Below are positions 23,356 to 34,496 of a stretch of 64,000 nt of DNA, one piece after another (position 1 is the first letter of the stretch; each line of letters starts with the position of its first letter). A program made the translations under genes and the position numbers. The DNA is from Petunia secreta (Eukaryota; Streptophyta; Magnoliopsida; Solanales; Solanaceae): contig JARKIP010000022.1 in NCBI GenBank assembly GCA_029990175.1, positions 25,952,001 to 26,016,000 of the forward strand, read 5' to 3'. The notes under the pieces were generated by a model that was not told where the DNA came from, did not search any database, and saw only the letters and a program-made list of their open reading frames with translations.

Positions 23356-23930
23356 TCAATCCATTTGTGTTTATCCATATAGCCTCGTCTATTTTATGAA
23401 TAAATAAGGTCAACTTGTAATTTTTTCGCTCATATATAAAAATCAAAATAAAATATAAAATAAGATTAATCCAGCATCAACTATTCATACAATGTGTAAA
23501 AAATCATGTTCATTTTACAAGCAAATGATTCCAAATTATACTTGCTTTATTCATTCACAAAATACATATGAAAATATAAAATCAGGACAATCTATCTGTG
23601 TTTACATACAATAGAGCCAAATTATTACGTCTATTTTACAAGCAAATGACACCAAATCGTCACCACTTTGCTCTTATACAAAAATTCAAAGCAAACATAA
23701 AATCAAGACAATCCATCTACATTTATTTTTACAAGTGAGTCAAACTACTCTGTCTATTTTGTAAATAAATGATACCAAATCGTCGTTATTTTTTCCATAT
23801 AAAAAATATTAAAAGTAAAAATAAAACAATTCCAATCCGACATCATTTTTAAATTTTATTAATTTACAGATAAATGAGGTCAAATCGTCATCACTTTTAT
23901 TTACAATATAGGTATCACATATAATAATTC
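23356..23930. repeat. Tandem repeat, about 120 bp units
   Basis: Five diverged copies, with unit starts near 23,356, 23,473, 23,588, 23,710 and 23,834 (spacing 115-124). Each has caatccatctgtgttta, then gtctattttacaagcaaatg, then ccaaatcgtcaccactttg and an AT-rich end. AT-rich minisatellite with no ORF. Confidence 0.8.
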
Positions 23931-24079
23931 CCCATTATCAATACAAGACCCCTTTATTACACTTGGTATTCGACATCAACCATTTAAAGCCTATAATATT
24001 TGAAAATATTTGCCATTATACAGTTATCACCTTGCAAGGTCCGGCTGAAGGATCCACAAAGTTCACCTGGGAAATAAAC
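23931..24079. other. Host flank and left TSD of element D
   Basis: Short host segment ending in the TSD taaac (24,075-24,079), which is repeated at 62,541-62,545. It contains cggctgaaggatc (24,042-24,054), copied again at 24,117-24,129 inside the element. Confidence 0.75.
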
Positions 24080-24557
24080 TGATGCAATGTTAAATAGCGA
24101 AAGGAGCCCAATTTTTCGGCTGAAGGATCTCAATTTTTCGATCGATTTCAATCCAATACTCAAATTCAATGATACCCGATGGTGTATTCATCTATTCTAA
24201 ACAATTCCCAATGGTTTTTAACCCCAAACAAACAGCAACAAGCTTCGATTCAAGTTTGAAGCGATTTCAAGGATTTTCAAAATTTTGGGATTTGGATTTT
24301 CGAACTTTCGATTCGTAACACCAAATTGTGATATGAGGATATCAAAACAATGAGAATACAATATAGAACATTCCCCGATACTTTTAATCACTTGGATATT
24401 TGAGTCTAATCCGATCTATGAATTTTTCTTTGAGTTTTCTAGTTTTTCATTTTTTTCATTTTTTTCTTTCTTCAAGAACAAGAACAACAATACTAACATG
24501 ATGAACAAGAAACGAGGGTTTGTAAGAACAACACCCGACCCTTGCTCTGATACCAAC
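24080..24557 (-). repeat. Rearranged left end of D
   Basis: Starts tgatgcaatgttaaatag, the same as the outer end of the D LTR, directly after the TSD. After about 25 bp it breaks into a filler (24,105-24,137) and then into a D leader copy (24,138-24,557) that matches 61,312-61,732, ending in the primer site next to the LTR at 24,558. Read on the minus strand this is LTR-leader-(deleted)-LTR trace, i.e. a collapsed tandem copy. Confidence 0.8.
24540..24557 (-). other. Primer binding site beside D 3' LTR
   Basis: Minus strand ttggtatcagagcaaggg, tRNA-iMet type. Its presence outside a 3' LTR is the mark of the collapsed tandem copy. Confidence 0.85.
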
Positions 24558-25365
24558 TAATGCAATGTAAAATAGAGGAAGCTAAAAACGATACAATAAT
24601 ACGGAAGCGATAAAATAAGATAACGTGATATCAAAAGAGATATCGAGAAACAAGGATTGGGAAGGAAAGAAATGAGAAGAAAGAACGGATAGTCGACTCA
24701 CGATATGAATTGAATATCCAAAAGGGAGAAATGAAACTCGAACTTTACAAGAAATTCATACTAAGCATTGAATCTCCATAGGTTCCAAATTATACAAGAT
24801 TCACGAAGCGTCTCGCTTCGAACTAGAAAGGCTCAGCCTCTTCTACGTTCTCTCTTCAATGTTTATACAAAGCTAGCTATGAATGAAATGGCTAAGGGGT
24901 GTATTTATAAGTCTTTCTGTCCCCTTGTGAAATGATTAAAATGCGCCCAAAGTGGGTTAAAATATAAAAGACCACGCAGGGTCAAAATGGGAAGATTTAT
25001 ACAAAAATCCCGTTCAGGACTTTGGGCGCTCCGCCTGGATATTTGGGCGCTCCGCCTAAAAAGGCTACTGGTCAAAAATTGTGTAAGATCTAGGCGTTCC
25101 GCCTGGAATTTGGGGCGCTCCGCCTGGCCCTAGTTATGTCTGGGCGCTCCGCTTGGAGATTTGGGACGCTCCGCCTGGCCTTGGCTATGTCTGGGCGTTC
25201 CTCCTCAGCTGAGGAGTATCTCGGGCGCTCCTCCTGGGACTTGTGGCGCTCCTCCTTGTGCTTGGGGTCTCTCGACTAATCTCCGAAGCTCTTGCCCTTG
25301 CATCCTCACACTCTCACAGCTTGGCTCTTGATGGTTGGATCCTAATCCAAATTTGGATTTCATCA
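24558..25365 (-). repeat. D LTR (left)
   Basis: 808 bp, matching 61,733-62,540. On the minus strand it starts TGATGAAATCC; its other end is worn (TA for CA). A TATA-like box (cttataaatacac) reads on the minus strand at about 24,900-24,912. About nine GC-palindrome copies (GGGCGCTCCGCC and variants) lie upstream of it at 25,022-25,258. Confidence 0.92.
25022..25258. promoter_or_regulatory. GC-palindrome cluster in D LTR
   Basis: Nine copies of GGCGCTCCGCC or one-base variants (GGCGTTCCGCC, GGACGCTCCGCC, GGCGCTCCTCC) in otherwise AT-rich DNA. They lie roughly 110-360 bases upstream of the LTR TATA box on the element's own strand, as a promoter or enhancer array would. Confidence 0.7.
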
Positions 25366-25380
25366 TCCTCCCCTTCTTGA
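25366..25380 (-). other. D polypurine tract
   Basis: Minus strand ttcaagaaggggagga directly before the LTR start TGATG. The same string lies at the 3' LTR junctions of the CRM-like element and (one base changed) of element B. Confidence 0.85.
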
Positions 25381-25585
25381 AAGGATTTTGTCCTCGAAAT
25401 CAAACCATCAAAGCCTACATCCAAACACAAACACAACAAAAATTTTCTACTACAAGAGTAGGTTAGTGCCAAAAGTGTGGAAAACACACTCTTATCATAG
25501 AGCCAAGCATCAATAACAAGTAAAAAACTTATGTCTCACAAGGAAACAACAAGTACTTTACTCAACAAGAAAGTGCATTCAACAC

Positions 25586-27096
25586 TCAAGGTGCCACAAT
25601 GGCTTTGGCATGCCCAACACTCAAGGTGTAATCAACATATGAGATGGAGTAAGCAAAATAGTTCAATGTACAACTAATATGAAATACTCCACTCCCCTTC
25701 TTAGAAGAACTCTTACACACACCGAGAGGTACCTCTTCACCTCCAAATTTACCTCCAAGACAATCCTCCTTGCTAGACAAACTCCCAAGGGAGGTCTCAA
25801 ACAATGGATTATCATTAACATTCCAATCCATGAAGGTTCAAACTCACACTCTTCTCTAGTTTGATAGAAATCACCATTTCCATTGAAGTTGTCCTCATAC
25901 AAAGGATTAGTATAGGCACACTTATCACGTTCATTAGCAAGCAAAGGTGAAGTCCTTAAATTAGAGACAACATCTACACTTGAGGAGTCATCCAAAACAA
26001 TCCGATCCATCTCATACACTAGAGACTCTTCAAGGTCACAACAATCCTCACTACGACACAAGAGACCACCACTATCAAGTTAGCAATCAAAGGGAAGAAT
26101 GGGACATTCATGCCATTCATCTTCTCCTTTATCAAATATGGGTGGGGTGTCATAACAAGGTTCACAAACAAGGTCAACCACAATATTCTCACTAAAGAGA
26201 GGTTTAATGAAAACCAAGCTCATATCATTATGTGGCTTTTCAACCCTCTCAATTAGTTGTTCACATTCACACACAAGTTGACCAACCGGCTCTACACTAG
26301 TTGCAAACACATTGTATTCATACAAATCATCAACTAGCATAGAGTTTTCACAAAAAATATCACAAGACAAAGAAGAAATATGCTCATGGGTAGAAGAAGT
26401 AACACTTACACTTGAATGGCGTTCTCGCTCACTCGAAGCACTTGAAGCATCATGCGTAGTTCCTCCACCTTGTAGCTCACATTTGGAATCTTCTTCACCT
26501 TGCCTTTCCTCTTTAGAACATGATTGAGGCTCCATCGATTTTCCTTCAAGAATTCCTATACAAGAATTCAAACAAATAGAAGAAAAAGATAAAGGGTTAA
26601 GGTTAGAATAAGGGGTGCCCTCACTCTCAATGATTCTTTTTTCCTCTTTCTTTTCCCTCATTTTTTCTTCAAGGTCGGGTGCAGATTCGGGTAGTGACAA
26701 CCTACTCACGTCACTCAATACAACCTCTCCTTTTTCCACTCGAGAGTTGTCACCGGTCGCTCCCGTACTCCTCTCTATCTTTTGTCTCTCATATTCGGGC
26801 AAGTTAGGAAGAGGCCCGAGAATGCCACTAGCCAGAGTAGGTGGACTCTTTACATCAACCCGGAATCTAGGACTTGGAGACTCATCACTTGATGTCTCCT
26901 TCTTCTTTCTTGGAGAACCACTTGGCGTTGAAGCTTGTGGTTTCGAGTTCACCTTGTTGACACTTGTTGACACTTGTCAACTCTTTCTTGCGCTTGTCCC
27001 ACAACTTTTTGTGATTGTACGACTTCCTGATTGCTCATTTTCATCCATGGAATGAAGTTCTTGCTCCTTGCTCCTCTGCATAGCAAAAGAAGGTAT
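25586..27096 (-). pseudogene. D ORF, C-terminal half
   Basis: Continues the D ORF from 59,631 across the B insertion. The first part (27,096-26,977) is joined after an in-frame TGA (26,974-26,976, a former Arg codon) to a 297-codon open run (26,973-26,080). That run is Ser/Glu/Lys-rich and charged, then Cys/Glu/Asp-rich (about residues 200-297). TAA at 26,080 and a frame change near 25,830 interrupt it; the last open segment ends at 25,586. I recognise no known domain in this half, and there is no zinc knuckle, RT or integrase motif. The absence of transmembrane or signal features suggests a soluble protein. Confidence 0.6.
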
Positions 27097-27101
27097 ACTA
27101 G

Positions 27102-27779
27102 TAATGCAATCAAAACTACGAAAGCGATAAAGAGATAAAAACGAGACGAGACTCACACGATTGTTCAAGTAGCAATGAAGAATAATGTTTCGTTACACCC
27201 CGAACGAAGGTCAAGAATCACCAACGTTATGCAACTATCCTCAAGAATTCAAGAGCAACGAAGACTCTTATAGTCTTCTACAAACAGAAATGAAATGTCT
27301 AAAACACCATTAAAGTGGGTCAAAAAAATAGAAGTAAGCTAGGGCTATAGTTGGAAGTAGGAAATTCGGATGGTGTCTAAGCATACTAGGCGCCCCACCC
27401 ACTTAGGGAGGAGGTCCGCCTATGTAAGGCTTGGAAATGTTGCACAACATAGTGGGCGGTCCGCCAATTGCACAGGGGCGATCCGCCCCTTGGAGATCCA
27501 GGACTCGACAATTAAGTGGGCGGTCCACCCATATTGGGAGGCGGTCCACCCCTTCCTGAAGCCTCTTGAGGCGCCTCACTTTGTGTTTCTTGAACCTCTC
27601 CTTGTGGTCTAGATGGTCCTCCATCCATGGTGCTCCAATGCATGATATTCAAGGTGGTTCCGGAGCTCCCATCTTCCACGTCCACGTTCACGCCTTGCCA
27701 CACCAAGTGAATATAAGCATCATGGATTGCTTTGGCTTGATTTCTAGTAAAGGGTGTTGGCTTGGTTTGCATTGCATCA
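27102..27779 (-). repeat. B 3' LTR
   Basis: 678 bp, matching 58,895-59,625 (731 bp) with indels. On the minus strand it begins TGATGCAATGC. It contains GC palindromes of the form GGCGGTCCGCC and decayed versions (GGCGGTCCACC) at 27,389-27,552. Confidence 0.9.
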
Positions 27780-27910
27780 TCCTCCTCTTCTTGAGAAGAT
27801 TTCGTTCTCGAAATTAAGGCGTCACCCTCAAAGACATCATCATCTACATCAAAAGGAGTCAAGTCAGAATCATTGAAAGTAGTAAAAAAATTATTCTCAC
27901 CCGACATGTC
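27780..27910 (-). pseudogene. B pol C-terminus (integrase tail)
   Basis: About 44 codons on the minus strand from DMSGENNFFTTFNDSDLTP to SRTKSSQEEEDD, reading on into the LTR through PTPFTRNQAKAIH. They join in frame to the last codons of 53,957 once the Tat element and one TSD copy are taken out. The same block is found at the end of pol in the CRM-like element (39,290-39,480). Confidence 0.85.
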
Positions 27911-27915
27911 TATCA

Positions 27916-28595
27916 TGTTGCATCCTATTTTTACCCAAACCGGTTAAAGTTCGAAATAGGGCTCGACTTAGTGGGTAACTCACGGGTAAAGAGTTGGAGT
28001 CGCCACCTAACATATTTTTTAACTAGGAATATTAGGGCACCTATTTTGTTTCTAACTAATGTTACAATTAACTCCGAAACTTAGTCTACAAACCCAAATT
28101 TTTAGCTAAGAGGTTCAAGTTAACTCTAGAGGAAAGGGTTAGGCACCTCTCGAGCTCCACCAAATGTGGTTACCAGCCGGACTTATAATTGAGATTCAAA
28201 CTAGAAAAGCTAAGCAAATAAACTAAGTGACTAAGAATAGACAAATAATTTGAATGACTAATAAAATATGTATATAGTATTAAATAAATAAATAAATAAA
28301 TAAATGTGACTTGCTAATGGCTTCCTCCTTGGAGAATTTCAGCTTGCAAAAAAAGATGAAAATGAATTAGTAAAATAACAATAATAACTAATAAATAGTA
28401 ACAAAAATAATAATAAATACTACTAATAATAATAATGAGAACAAAATAATAATAATGACAGAAGGGTTTCTCTTTGAATTGTTCTCTTCCAAAATAGATT
28501 GTCGCCTCTCATCCAATTTTACCTCGCAAAATATCAAAAAAACGAGTTAGTGAATAATAACAATATTATTGATAATAATGAAAACAATGAAAATG

Positions 28596-28641
<46 letters not shown>

Positions 28642-28655
28642 GGATAAAAATAATA

Positions 28656-28707
<52 letters not shown>

Positions 28708-31095
28708 AAATGATAAAATAATGATAGTTTTAAAATAACGGTAAAAAGAATTTTTTAAAAAGTATCGGCTCAGGTGTGTATGGATCGGGTGGAGGTTTAG
28801 AGACGTCGGTACGGCTGCGAACACGCCGGCCGGTCGCGTCGCCATGCCAAGTACCGGTTCCACCAATCCATCACTGGCTGGTTTTGCAATCACGACTTAT
28901 ACACGTCATCATAGCCTTTTTTTTGTTTTGTTTTAGGGATACAAGAATGAGATTTTTTATCCGTTCAAATCAGTAGGCCTCAAATAAATAATTATTTTCC
29001 TTGGCCGTAATTGATATAGCTCCTGTCAATTCATTGTATATCCGTCAAATTTCATGCATAGGCCTCAAATTAAAATATTTTCACGGGCCAACGTGTATTG
29101 TGTAGTATCTGCTCCAAATCAGTTTTGATAAGAAATATCCGCAATGAGCTCCTTTATCAGAAATATCCATCAGCGTAGATAAGAGTCAACTGCTGTCAGC
29201 AAAAATGATACAGATAAATTAGCCAAGAAAAGTTATCAGAAAAACACACAGGACCAAACAAAACAGAGTTAAGGGACGAATAAACCAGATCAAATCATCC
29301 AACAAAAGTCCAGTAGCGGCGAACGACACCACCAACGCAGGGTAGAGGAGAAGGGGAGCGACTGCTAGTGGGGGTTACCAAAGCGTCACTAGGACTCATC
29401 TCCTTCGTCACCTTCGTTTTCAGATCGCCAGAACAAAAGACGCGGCGACGGTGATTTTCTACCATCACTATCACCGCCGGTGGCGGCTAAAACCACTGTC
29501 GCTCCGCGTTTTCTCAACCCCTATGTCCCAATCATGTTTCTCGTTCTGCTTTACCCTCTTTCCTGCCAACGATACTTAACAACAAGAGATTAGCATGAAA
29601 AAAAAAAAAGAAATTGCCTAAAAATAGAGAAACAAAGAGTCAGTGATGGGGTTTTCGATTCAAATCCCATTTTGTGTTATTTCTTCTTTTCGATCAATAA
29701 CCCCCGTCCCCGATCATCTCTCTGTTCCCCTGCTTCTGTTTAATATTCTGTATGTCGACGGGTATGTGGGTATGTGCGTATATGTGTTTGTGGGGCTGTT
29801 GAATTGAGAAGGGGCGCGATGGTGTGTGTGGGTGTATTTTCTGGATCGGTTGGTTTTGTATGGGTGGTATTATACTGATTTTTTGATAGGAAATAGGTGT
29901 GTTTCGTGTGTTTGAGAAGAAGAATCGTGAGGGGGGGGGGGGGGGGGGGAAGGTGTACTGTACTGTGTTTGCGTGTGTATCTGTTTGGATCTTAGGAGTA
30001 TTTGAATTTCGTGTGTGGGTATTTTGGTGTGGAGAAGAAGACTAAACATGGAGTACTATTTTTTGGGGAGGGAGTCCGTATGTAAGGAAGAAGACTCCCC
30101 AAAAGTGGGGTCTGCTCATTGTTGTCTGTATGGATTGTGTTGGGGATGGAGAAGAGTAAGTGGGGAAGATGACCAAGAGGTAGGCGTGTACTGTGTCTAT
30201 TTTTCTGAGTATCAGTGAAGATGTGTGTTTGTATTATCTCGTGTTTGATGAAGGAGAAGAGATGGTGTATATATCCATCTTTTTGGGTAATAGAGTTGTC
30301 GAGAGATTGAGAGGTGATTGTGAGATTTTGAGAGGAATTTTTAGGAATTAGGAGATAGGAAATCAATTTGAAAAGTGAGGAGAGAGGTTTGAATAGGAGG
30401 ATGTATCTAGACTATATTTAGCCTAGATTCAAAATAGAATTAAGAAGAGGATTTGGGATTTAAAAAAAAAAGAATTAATTCAAAATAAAATAAGAGGAAA
30501 AGAAAATTTGAATGCAATTATGAACGTACCTAGAGGAACACTCGTCTAGGTTTAAAAAGGAAAAATGGAATTTGATAAATAAGATGAATATAAATAAATA
30601 AAGAATTTTGATAGGAATTTTGAAATATGGAAGAATTAATAATAAAAAAGAATTTGGGCATTTTTTTTTTAATTGGCCAATATTAGCTTAAAGGTGTAAA
30701 AAAATAAAATATAGATATACATATATATAAAATGCACAAATAATCATTTAAGTAAACTCAAATAAAATTATTTAAATGTAGATAATCACAGATAATTACT
30801 AATTTGCGCAAACGATCACAAATTGATGAAAATTTGACATGTAGCCTAAATGATGCAATTATGTGATACATTATGAATATACTAAATTGCAAAAATATTC
30901 ACAGTTTGAAAAATAGCCTAAATGATACAAGTTTACGTAATATAGTCATACTTAAGTATATACTATATAAATAGAGGATAACGCACGTAAATGCATGATT
31001 TCTAATGCACATTTTGCACAAATAGTCACATCACACCCTTAAGTTGAATTATGGCAAATTTTTAAAAAAATGAGGGACAAAATTGGGTGTCAACA
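27916..31095 (-). repeat. Tat 3' LTR
   Basis: 3180 bp. On the minus strand it starts TGTTGACACCCAATTTTG and ends with ATGCAACA. Matches 50,865-53,951 along its length. It contains (AAT)n at 28,585-28,706, a poly-G run at 29,932-29,949 and several A-rich runs. The long Asn-rich ORF in it is a microsatellite translation. Confidence 0.93.
28585..28706. repeat. (AAT)n microsatellite in Tat LTR
   Basis: Two AAT runs of roughly 17 and 15 units separated by aaggataaaaat. The twin LTR has much shorter runs (51,520-51,585), so this expanded after insertion. Confidence 0.95.
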
Positions 31096-31116
31096 GCTGC
31101 CCCTCTTTGCCCGGGG
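31096..31116 (-). other. Tat polypurine tract
   Basis: Minus strand gggcaaagaggggcagc next to the LTR start TGTTGACACC. Confidence 0.85.
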
Positions 31117-32481
31117 ATGATGAAAGAGTCTTCGGGCAAAGATAGTTGACGGAGTAGCCAATTTTGTCATGTCTGGTGGGCAAAATGATTGAAAGGGGAG
31201 AATGGGAGTTTTGGGGTGTTTTTGGCCGAACCCCGGTCTCTGAGTTGCCCGCATATCTCGGGTTTTACGAGAATCACGTCGTGTGTAGTTCTAGAATGGC
31301 ATTATGCCTGTGTGAGAGATTTATGACGCACGATTTTAGATGTAAAGACTAGACTTATCCAGGTATGTAAAGTTTAGGTTTGTGTATGTTTTGCCTTTTC
31401 GGCGGGATGAATGATGAATAAAGTAAGGTAATGTCGAAGATGAGATAACGTCAGTAGGTCGAGCGTGGGAAAAGAGGGTTATAATCATCCTAGTTATGAA
31501 GATACGACACGCTACACACCCAAAAAAAGGAGTTTATATATACATAATTTCCACTTCATCTCGACAAATGAGTGATCTTTCCCTCGATATTTCCTTGACC
31601 GAGATGGGAAGAATTTTAGGAGCGAATTTTATAAATGCGCACGACTCAAATAGATGGGCACGATTAAGCACGAAAACACGCACGATTGACGCATATATGC
31701 TTGAATAGACAAAGTAGGCATTAATTGGAAGGAAATACGAAATGGCATCCTAATTCGCAATGGAATATTAGGCAGATTACTTGTGAGGGCATGAAATGAA
31801 TTGGCTTTTGGGCATGTCAGAATTTGACAGAATATGTATTTTGCAGGTAGGACAAAGGCGTTGTCGAAGTTGAGATATCATCGATAGACCAAGTGTGGTG
31901 AAAGAGGCTTGTAAACATCCTAGTTATGAAGATGTGGTGCACGACACACCCATAAAGAGGGGTTTACATGGGCACATTTTCCACTATAACTCGATAGAGG
32001 AGTCCTCTTGGCCTCAACATTGTCTTGAATGAACTGAGGAATATTGAAGAGTAAAGCACGATGAATATGCATGATTCAAACAAATAGGCACGAATAGGAA
32101 GGAATATGAAGCTAGTACCCAATCGAAAAGGAAGGATTAGGTAGATCACTGGTGCAAGTATGGAACCGTGGCTTCGGGTGCTTTGGAACTTGGCAAAATA
32201 GGTAACTTGCAGGTGCGACAAAAACATTGTCTGTAGGATTAGGCCTTTTGAAATGGGTCTTGGGGATGAAGCTTTGTTTATATATTTGAGGCTTTGTGGT
32301 TACACAATTGGTTGTGATTTTGGGAGCAGGTGTGAGAGTATGGCAGAGGGGTTTGTCGAGAGATCGGAGAGTCCCTATAGCAAAATCAAGAAAAATGCAA
32401 ATTGAGATAAATATAAAGATAAGGTAAACTTCCCTGTTCAGTTGAGCTCTTCCTTGTCTGGTCCGCTTTCAGGTGCTCAGT
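31117..32481 (-). other. Tat 3' untranslated region with duplicated segment
   Basis: No gene. A segment of about 415 bp is present twice: about 31,426-31,845 and 31,852-32,235 share catcctagttatgaagat, then acgacacaccca and gggttt. The copies are clearly diverged. Small ORFs here are not conserved between the copies. Confidence 0.6.
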
Positions 32482-32640
32482 GCTAGTGATAAGACCCAAA
32501 CCCCCACAAGACCCTTCACTCGGAGCCAAGCCAAGGACATCCAAGGAGTACACCTACACTTGATGAGGAAGGGCCTAGAAGAGGGAAGCGATTGGAAGCC
32601 GTTCCGAGTACTTAAAGTGCAAGGGGAGAAGTCCAGCGCC

Positions 32641-32815
32641 TTGGGCGCCCCGCCTGAAGAGGCTTAGGCCTGGGCGCCCCGCCTAAAGGAGCCAGGCGCT
32701 CCGCCTGGGCAAACCTAGGCCTGGGCGCTCCGCCCAAATCCCAGGCGCCCCGCCTAGGCCACCCCACTGATCATTTGGCCGGGCGCTCCGCCCCAATCTT
32801 GGGCGCTCCGCCCGG
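32641..32815. promoter_or_regulatory. GC-palindrome cluster in CRM-like LTR
   Basis: Seven copies of GGCGCTCCGCC or GGCGCCCCGCC within 175 bp. The best copy (32,692-32,708) is a 17 bp interrupted palindrome CCAGGCG-CTC-CGCCTGG. The array ends about 115 bases before the TATA box. The surrounding LTR is AT-rich. Confidence 0.75.
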
Positions 32816-32930
32816 AATGCTGAAGGACGTGATTCCTAGCTATGTTAAGACTATTTTGACCCTACGTGGTCCTATGTTCCTAAGCCTAAGTGTGGGCATA
32901 TTAGACCTTTCATATGGTGTCTAAAAACAC

Positions 32931-32940
32931 CTATAAATAG
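32931..32940 (+). promoter_or_regulatory. LTR TATA box
   Basis: ctataaatag, a good plant TATA match, conserved at the same offset in the 3' LTR (about 39,867-39,876). Transcription would begin about 30 bases downstream and define the U3/R border. Confidence 0.75.
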
Positions 32941-33252
32941 CTAGTTGTCTTATTATTTTCATTAGCTTACCTTTGATGAAAACAAACACTTGTGTTGAAG
33001 AGTTGAACTCTTATGGAATGACAAACCTTGAATTTGGGACTTGTTCTTTCTCTAGCGGATCTAGATGAATTCCAATCCCCCCGACCATTCTACTTGCGTG
33101 CTCACGTTAGCTCGAGGATAGTTGCCTAGCGTAGGTGTTCTTGACCTCCTCTCGGGGTGTAACGGAACAAGTTCTCCGTTGCTACTTGAGATTTGTGATC
33201 GAGATACGTCTCGTTCTTATCCTTTTTATTTTCCGCGTTTGATTCTTATCAG

Positions 33253-33268
33253 TTTGGTATCAGAGCAA
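33253..33268 (+). other. Primer binding site (tRNA-iMet type)
   Basis: tttggtatcagagcaa, one base after the LTR end. Confidence 0.93.
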
Positions 33269-34496
33269 GGTTCGGGTATCGTTCCTACGAACCCCGACCC
33301 TTGATTCTTCGTGCCTAGTATCTTCTTTTTGTTTTCTTGTTGTTGAAGTTATTGCGAAGAAAGAATATTACAAAAAAATTGAAAAAAAATTCAAAAATTG
33401 GCATAACTTTTTGGTGTTTGTGATTCTTGATATGGGTGTTATGAATTCTTGATTGTGATTGAATTCCCGTTGCTTGGGTACCAAAATTACTTGGATTGGT
33501 GAAGTTTGAAAAATTGAAACCCCAATTTTTCTTAAACCCTACCAAACCCTTGTTCTTGAGAAAATTGATTGATTTTGGGTTGTGTGTTAATGGGGTTTTG
33601 GATTTGATTGCCGGGGATTGATCTACTTTTGAAAACGAACCATTTGCAACAAATTTGGTGTGAATCAGAGTTGTATAATATTGATTTTGAAGAATCGAAA
33701 CCCACCTTTTTGACCCTTTTGAAAATTTGAGAAAACCCAACTTGAAACTTGAATCATGATTGTGCCTTGTTTGTTGCTTGGTTGGGTGTGAAAATCATTG
33801 GGGTTTGGTGGTTATACCAAAATACAACTTCGGGTACTTCGAATTTGGGAAGAACACGTTGGAATCGACCAAAAAGTTGGGTTGAAATCGAAGAACACGT
33901 TGTTGAAAAACCCAGGTGTTCTTCGACCAGGCGCTCCGCCTCAAGTTTGGGCGCCCCGCCTGACCAGTGCATAGTCCAGGCGCTCCGCCCCATCCCCAGG
34001 CGCCCCGCCTGCCCGACCTCACTGAACAATTTTTGAGGCGCTCCGCCCCACTTCACTGGGCGCTCCGCCTGAGCCCTGAAACTTGGGAATCGGGTAGTTT
34101 CTTCTAGGATTACTTGTTTCTTTGTTGCCTAACCTCTAATTAGTGTCGATTTAAGTAATCTTTCTACTTAATTAACACTAATCCTTCATTGCTATTAGGT
34201 TGATTCGTGCATTAGTTGGAGAGTAGAATTCTAAGAAGAATCCTAGACTCTTTTTGATTCAAGTCCTCACTTCAAAGTGCCTAGCTTTCATTGAGTCCTA
34301 TTAACTCCACTCACCCCGGAGTGTGCTTGACTCGTGAATAGTTTGGTTGAGTTGAGGAATTTCTATTCATCTACGTGAAGCTTTGGAACCACAAGTCGAG
34401 TGAAATACCCACCGTCACTATACGAGAGAGCCGAGTGATCTCAAGTGAGGAAGTGTGTGAGGTTGTTTTCTAACGTTTGTTACTTGTGTAGGTACA
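33269..34496 (+). other. CRM-like leader with GC palindromes
   Basis: About 1.2 kb non-coding leader before gag. A second GC-palindrome array of six copies lies at 33,928-34,072 (GGCGCTCCGCC and GGCGCCCCGCC), so the motif is present in transcribed RNA as well as in the promoter. The small ORFs here are not supported. Confidence 0.75.

Larger units (their letters stand above)
32487..33251 (+). repeat. CRM-like 5' LTR
   Basis: 765 bp, TGATAAGACCC start and CTTATCA end, giving TGATAAG/CTTATCA inverted ends. GC-palindrome cluster at 32,641-32,815, TATA box ctataaatag at 32,931-32,940. Confidence 0.97.

Noticed and set aside
28499..28738. Asn-rich ORF
   Set aside because: Translation of an (AAT)n microsatellite in the Tat LTR; the twin LTR has a shorter run.
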